From NCBI RefSeq assembly GCF_020283565.1, contig NC_060059.1, forward strand, positions 41,470,338-41,534,337: a stretch of DNA of 64,000 bases. The letters run 5' to 3'. Shown piece after piece: positions 58,158 to 64,000 of this stretch. The position numbers were made by a program, and so were the translations under genes. The stretch is from Trifolium pratense (Eukaryota > Streptophyta > Magnoliopsida > Fabales > Fabaceae). Within the stretch, counting starts at the first letter, position 1, and every line of letters starts with the position of its first letter. A model generated the notes under the pieces. It saw nothing but the letters and a program-made list of their open reading frames with translations, was not told the DNA's origin and did no database searches.

Positions 58158-59027
58158 ATGATGGCCTTCAATCTAAACTCAAAATCCTCTCTTCTCTTCA
58201 ACATGTTTATCCTATTATTAGGTAAGTAAACAACATTTCCCTAGTTCTTTTATATCAAAATAATTTGTAATGTTTTATTTTCAATTTTCTTTTCATTGTT
58301 TAAATAATTTATGGGTGAATGTAATTTTCTTGCAGGTAATTTAGCATATGCTACAAAGTTTACCATAGAAAACCAATGTAGTTACACAATTTGGCCGGGA
58401 ACTCTTTCCGGCAACGGTGCTGCAGTTCTCGGTCAAGGTGGTTTTTCGCTAGCCCCTGGTGCATCAGTTGACTTGACTGCACCATCAGGCTGGTCTGGAC
58501 GCTTTTGGGGCCGTACTGGCTGCAACTTTGATGGTGCGGGCAGTGGAAAATGTGTCACCGGAGATTGTCCCGGTGGATTAAAATGTACCGGAGGAGGTAC
58601 TCCACCGGTGACATTGGTTGAATTCACTATCGGATCAGCTAGTAACGGCAACAAGGATTTCTATGATGTGAGCTTGGTTGACGGTTACAATGTGGGAATG
58701 GGTGTATCGGCTACCGGAGGAACCGGTGATTGTCAATATGCGGGATGTGTTACTGATTTAAATGGTGCTTGTCCAGCGGAGCTTAAGGTGAACAGTGGTA
58801 GTTCCGTGGTGGCATGTAAGAGTGCGTGTTTGGCTTTTAATACGGAGGAGTTTTGTTGCACTGGCGCACATGCCACGCCGCAGACATGTTCGCCGACACA
58901 TTATTCCGAGATATTTAAGACAGCCTGTCCAACTGCTTACAGTTATGCTTATGATGATGCTTCAAGCACTTGCACATGTTCTGGATCCGATTACCGTATC
59001 ACGTTTTGCCCCAAAAGATCATCCTGA
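58158..59027 (+). CDS. Thaumatin-like protein (PR-5 family)
   Basis: A secreted defence-type protein, 251 residues, in two exons: 58158-58221 and 58336-59027, with a phase-1 intron. The signal peptide spans about 1-26, ending LAYA before TKFTIENQC. The PR-5 signature is present (GSGKCVTGDCPGG, then LKC), as are RFWGRTGCNF, VEFTIG, FYDVSLVDGYNVGM, the ACKSAC and FCCTG cysteine pairs, and the ending DYRITFCP. I count 17 cysteines in the mature part, one more than the usual 16; the extra one is in STCTCSG, where Phe is common. Most acidic-cleft residues are present, but the position usually Arg or Ala before PP is Thr. An intron after the signal region is less common than the intronless PR-5 form but known. 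Whether it is antifungal cannot be told. Confidence 0.94.
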
Positions 59028-59039
59028 TCATAGTCGTTA

Positions 59040-60100
59040 GTTAATGTGTCATGTTTAATTTTTTGATGAATGTAACAAATTTAATGTTTGATTATTACTT
59101 TATTGATTATCATTATTATGATTATTATTATGGAATTAAGGAGTGGATTATGTATTCAGGACTCATACTATATATTATTTCTCTCTTTTTATCGACCTCT
59201 TTGTTCAAATAATATTTCTGTTATTCATGAGCACTGCAATGGAGTTCCAAAGTGATTTAGGCTGGATTTTTTCTGGGGAGTAATTTAGGCTGGATTTAGT
59301 GCACCACTTTTTGTAAAATGTTCCTCTATTAACTCAACTGATTTTTTTTTAAACAATACGATTTTAATTTCAATTCTTCTGAAACAAAATATCGTAATTT
59401 CTCTATTTTGGGTACATTGTTTAAGTTGTTCTAACTTTAATTCAACATTTCATCATAATAGTAAGAAAAAGGCAGATCAAAACATAAACAAAATAACAAA
59501 TTAAAACACTGAACTAAAGGAAAATAAGAAAAATGTCTATCTATATACACATGTAAAGGAATGAAGCATAGAAATATTCCTTTCCTCTATATGGCCTTTG
59601 GCCAAAGCTCTAAATAAGTGACAATCATGTCATTTTCCTCTTTTCTATCATTTTTCTTACTTCCTCTCAGTTACCAACCACTTCCAAATACTCCCTACTT
59701 TTCTCTACAAAAGGCTCTCTTTGAAAGCCAAATATGTAACCTTCTCATACCAATTTTTCACTACGAATTTTGGATGAGTAAGCAATCCCTAAATCTAAGA
59801 TGATATATGCCTTTTTTTTTTTCTCTATAGTAACTCTGAAAATTACGAGTTGAGATCCTCTCCATTTCTTATGTTTTCCATTTCTTCCATTACCAAAGTT
59901 TTTAAATATTTTGGGGTGTATAAATGACATTTGGACCCACTTGATGTCACATTTTTGCATTTATATTCCCAAAACTATATAATAATGGAGGAAATGGAAA
60001 GAATTGGAAATGGAGAGGATCCTAACTCGAAAATTACAACCCAACCCCTACCACCCAAAAAGGGAAAAAATAATTGAAGCTAAAGCTGCCTATTTTTTAC
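59040..60100. other. Intergenic between convergent genes
   Basis: 3' flanks of the thaumatin-like gene and the metalloprotease. At 59838-60020 there is a self-complementary pair (GAGATCCTCTCCATTTC... and ...GAAATGGAGAGGATCC), probably a small MITE of about 190 bp. No gene is seen. Confidence 0.5.
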
Positions 60101-60112
60101 AAGTATTTCATT

Positions 60113-63100
60113 TCAGGAACTATTTCGCAAAGAAAAACTTCTTCTCAATCGATTAAACCATGACAATTTCATCTCACCAAAACCAGTACAGTTACCCTCA
60201 CCCTCCTCCTTGCTGCTGAAAAGGGTTTGCTCACTGCAGTCTAGTGAAACTCCACACGCAAGATTGTAAGACTCACACGCAGAATGACATACTAGTAGCC
60301 TGTTGTCTCCATCCTTGTCACACTTCTGAATTGAGATCTGAAAATTAAGAACCAAGCTCTTTAGACAAATAGGCAGCATTACCACTTATGCTCAAATTTC
60401 TAGATAAACCAAGTTACCTAGCATGCACTCAATTCTCATGAATTTGCTTAAACATTACATACACTCCATTTCTATTTTCTAAAAGACATTTACCTCCTTT
60501 CAATTACATAGACCACCTAAATTGTATAAAATGGAGGGGAAGTCATTTAAACAAAACTAAGGACAGGTGTATGCAATTGGAGCAAATTAGGGGGTGAGTG
60601 TTAGTGTGTGCTAGGTTTGTGCAATTTCCCCTTGAAAAATATAATCGTAGTTTTATGTTTTTAGCATCCTCAAGTGATAGTGATAGAACCAGCAATAGCA
60701 TCTTGCGAAGTCAGGATTTTCTTGGGTTAACGGAATAATCATGTTATGTGTTATCTTAAAATCAACTAAGGGCCCATTTGGATTGACTTATTTTTGAGCT
60801 TATGCAAAAAAAACTTATGCAAATAAATAAACTTTTATGTATTATTGCAAGTTTTTCAGGGTAGTTTATGAGAAAATAGCTTATAAAGATACAATTTTTG
60901 TTGGTGAAAACTTATGAATGAACATAAAAGTTTATTTATTTGCATAAGCTATTTTCATAAGCTAAAAAATAAGCCAAATCCAAACGGGCCCTAAATTTGA
61001 TTTGCGCTATTGTTTTATCATAATAGAAGGCCAATGCAATGAATAAAAATTTCGAGTCAAGTATGAATAAAAAGAAATATAATAAAGGAAAAAGAAAAAT
61101 CTAAAAAATAATTGACATGGAAAGATAAGATTTACCCAGCAAGCAAGCCGTTTAGCTGCCTCATCACAGTACGTGCTGCCAAATATATTAAATAATTTCC
61201 TAGCGCCAACAGGGAATAAATGGTTGTAGTTGGGCATGACAACCACTTCTTCTAGCTGCTGCAGTATGCTAGGTTCTCTGGGTGCACAATGCTGCCCAGA
61301 AATATCACTTCCTAGAACATTTTTGCAAACTGACAGAGTCGAGAGGAGCACGGAGGTGTTCTGGCAACTGTATGCCCCATAGTCAGAACAGCGGAATTCG
61401 CAAACTCCATTATCACAGACCCCACCATGAAGGCTGCATTGCTCATCACAGATAGCTGTGTGTCATATCAAAACAAACCAATTATCAGGAGCTGTGTTAC
61501 TTATAACTACAGTATATTTTAGAAGTATAATGCAAAGGTAAGAATAAAACTTTACCAGTGGAACAGTCAACGCCAGTGTAACCAGGTTTACATTCACATA
61601 TTCCATTGTTGAGACACAAGCCATTACCAGTGCAATTTCTGGGGCAGGAACCTGGAATAAGTTAAGAGAACAAACAATGATTAAAGGAAAACTGAAAACT
61701 ATAATCTGCTGAAAAACAGAAGCAAAATGAACTCTGAAGATATAGTGTGAACTCACGTCTACTGCAATCATGCCCATAAAATCCAAGAAAGCAGTGGCAC
61801 CTTCCATCAACACAATCTCCATTGAAATTACATGCACTGGGACATTTCCCCGAGTCAACCGCCGTGTCTGTGTTACAGAGCTCATGATATGCAGGGCAGA
61901 TCAATTCACCTATTGAAAACATTAAAAAAATAGAAAAGTAAGCTTTCCATTAATTGGGAATTTAACTTCAATGTGAAAACAAACAAAATAACAATATATT
62001 AACCATTAAAGCCGGGGAAATGAATGGACCCGCCAGCCTGAGGACACTCTCTCCACAGACCATCCACAGCAACCTGTATGTAGCATGGAGCTTCTTCAGC
62101 AACTTTCATGATAGAGAAGAAAAAAAAGACGCGTAATAAACAATTCAAATCTAAGCTAAAGAAACAACAATTCAAAGTTGTATCATACATTTCTTTAACA
62201 TTTAACTCATGTAAGGAGAGGTTGACAAAGGACACTCGTTTAAACTTTTTAAGAATGTAATCTTATGGTTTGTGTAATAAAGTACTTTTCATAAATTTTA
62301 TGCATGGCAGTTGATTTGTTTTGGTATGATTAGTTATAAAATGGACTTTTTGTTTTAGACAGTAGAGACAATCTTTTCACAATGTGATTTTTTTCAAAAG
62401 CATAAAACATACACGCTATAAATTTCCAAAAGTGATTTAAATAAAAACCCTTAAACAAATGCTCTATAAACTTGTTTCCTGTTTAGTTTCAATTAAGTTC
62501 AATTTCAAATCCTTGGTGTCAATTGCAATTATAGTTCCATTAGACTGTCATTCAACAACAATCTTCGAGGAGATAGAATTGTATCATGCTCATTCCAGCC
62601 GAAAAAAGCATTTTGGAAACAAATATTTCACTTATATCGACACTCTAAATCTAAACTATACCTCTAAAGAGTTGTTGATACACCTGTGCTGATAACAACC
62701 ATTTCCATTGGTTGGAGAACCTCGTACAAATCCTGTGCGCACTAATGATGAGGCCATACACCTACAGTGAATGAGAATAGTTAGCAATTCTACAGCTTCA
62801 TGTTTTATATAAAACATACAACATGGAATAGATTATAAGTAGGAACTAGGTAATCACAGACTGACCTAGAGTTACTTCCTCGGACTTCACCTAGCACTCT
62901 ATCAGGTTCCCGTGCACTGGTGGTGTCTGTACATGATCCATCAGAGTATGCAATAAAATAAGCGCAATAATCAGCTAATGCAGATTGTCCACCTGAAACA
63001 ACCAGCTAAAGGTGTGAGATTTAAATACAACCAACCCATCGTCATATAACATAACATTCAGAACAATTTACAAAAACCCATCAACAAGAAGAAAAATGAA

Positions 63101-63817
63101 TTGTCAGTGGTAAGCCAATAATATAAGTTATAAATCAACCAGAATGCAACAGCTTGTAAACTACAATTACTTGACAGTCAAGCATCATTATAACAAATAA
63201 TCTGGTCGAAGCAACATTAGTATTGCCTTAAATATGGGAACGAAGACATGAAAGTACATACCTTTATTAGCTTTTGGAAAATACCGAGCCCACTGAGGAA
63301 GGTCTCCGCTATAAGTTACAATGGGACAGTAACCCTCTGCCTCTCTGTTATATGTACAACCTGAAAACTGTGTGGTGTTGCAATGATAGCCTCCCTTCCA
63401 GAGATTGCAAGGGGAAGTAACAAACTCAGTACCTTGGTTGCGACCCCAATCAAGACGGTCAGCCATGCTATAATTGGCTTTGTACCACCCGCTATCTTCT
63501 AAGAGAGCAAGTGTCATGTTTGAAACTACAGATCTTGTATCCACTGAACCAGTCATGATCTCATTCATCAGAAGCCTTTTTTCCCAATGAGACCCTACAA
63601 GCCATTTAACAGACTTAGTTTGATCATTTAAGTTGGTTGGTAGCAAAAGTACGTGACAAATTCAATATCCCATTTTGCTATATAACTTTTAAATAACAAA
63701 CTAACATGACGCATACTTTATAAACAAAATATTGCGACAGTCGGGATTCATTAGTCTTAGTACAAGTATGGGTTGGACCAGAAGCACTGTGATTATATAT
63801 ATATATATAGCGAGCAA

Positions 63818-63850
<33 letters not shown>

Positions 63851-63981
63851 TGAGAGAGAGAGAGAGAGAGAGAGAAGACATTTGTTTATATTAAGAAAGA
63901 AATTTTATAAGATTAAAAACCTGATGTGCCACGTCCTCCACCATCTTCCAGCTCCAAACCAGTAAAATTTCCTGAGAACGC
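60113..63981 (-). CDS. Leishmanolysin-like (M8) metalloprotease, C-terminal half
   Basis: A secreted or membrane-bound zinc peptidase of family M8. On the minus strand I read nine exons: 63981-63921, 63594-63262, 62992-62866, 62761-62662, 62073-62004, 61909-61757, 61651-61556, 61455-61136 and 60337-60113. All have GT-AG borders in phase, 495 codons including stop. The [13 protein letters not shown] stretch gives the third zinc-ligand His and the Met-turn typical of M8. The HEXXH helix must lie upstream, beyond the right edge. Then follow a Cys-rich domain and three EGF-like modules ([37 protein letters not shown] and [17 protein letters not shown]). The tail is basic/serine-rich with no clear membrane anchor. 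It resembles Arabidopsis At5g42620 from memory. No defects are seen. Confidence 0.92.
60770..60991. mobile_element. Tourist-like (PIF/Harbinger) MITE in an M8 intron
   Basis: A 222-bp palindromic element begins GGGCCCATTTGGATT and ends AATCCAAACGGGCCC, with TAA on both sides (60767-60769 and 60992-60994). The arms hold GACTTATTTTT.AGCTTATG and its complement. It lies in the last intron of the metalloprotease (60338-61135) and does not disturb its splice sites. Confidence 0.9.
63794..63876. repeat. (TA)n and (GA)n compound microsatellite
   Basis: A TA run followed by an imperfect GA run in the metalloprotease intron 63595-63920. Long frames across it are compositional artefacts. Confidence 0.95.
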
Positions 63982-64000
63982 CTGCCAATAAATCACTCAT

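Noticed and set aside
58433..58654. Minus-strand frame in the thaumatin-like exon
   Set aside because: Shadow of the real coding strand.
1..64000. Endogenous plant virus copy or a bacterial-type operon
   Set aside because: No capsid, movement, or pararetrovirus reverse transcriptase frames; all genes have plant nuclear structure.

Overview
This window is AT-rich plant nuclear DNA. It has intron-containing genes with GT-AG splice sites and plant-specific protein families, and transposons fill the spaces between genes. The gene set and the repeat types fit a legume, probably Medicago or a close relative. The species is an inference: no sequence here is diagnostic by itself.

Layout from left to right. 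Positions 1-5020 (+) hold the 3' two-thirds of a type II-like inositol polyphosphate 5-phosphatase (IP5P11-like). One of its introns carries a small LTR element (TRIM), which itself carries a 1.2-kb Mutator-like foldback element. After a MITE, a hAT element and a second MITE comes an 11-exon DA1 ubiquitin receptor/peptidase (8972-13321, +). A single-exon LysM receptor-like pseudokinase (13911-15836, -) follows. The stretch 16-25 kb is gene-poor and holds a MITE, a dead LINE fragment and a second TRIM. A GT8 galacturonosyltransferase-like gene (25422-26510, -) comes next, then about 10 kb of intergenic DNA with foldback elements. A membrane-anchored RING E3 (36417-37115, -) and an ELO/HOS3-like protein lacking the histidine box (41709-42563, +) follow. 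A Mutator-like element with transposase exons (43265-46211) and a decayed Obg-type GTPase pseudogene (47690-49060, -) separate these from an LPAT4/5-type acyltransferase (54291-56095, +). The window ends with a thaumatin-like protein (58158-59027, +) and the C-terminal half of a leishmanolysin-like metalloprotease (60113-63981, -), which runs off the right edge.

The genes do not form one pathway. Their order does look ancestral. From memory of Arabidopsis locus numbers, DA1, GATL1, a RING protein and a thaumatin-like protein lie close together near At1g19270-At1g19320. A RING protein, an ELO protein, LPAT4 and thaumatin-like/PR5 genes lie together at At1g74990-At1g75040. This window appears to hold the union of those two paralogous segments.

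Most of what is unusual here is mobile DNA. Many elements can be delimited to the base by target-site duplications (TSDs). Several unrelated foldback families share a design in which each terminal inverted repeat is built from short tandem subrepeats. The transposase-bearing element has lost the 5' end of its transposase through a deletion just inside the right terminal repeat. I found no convincing undescribed multi-gene system.
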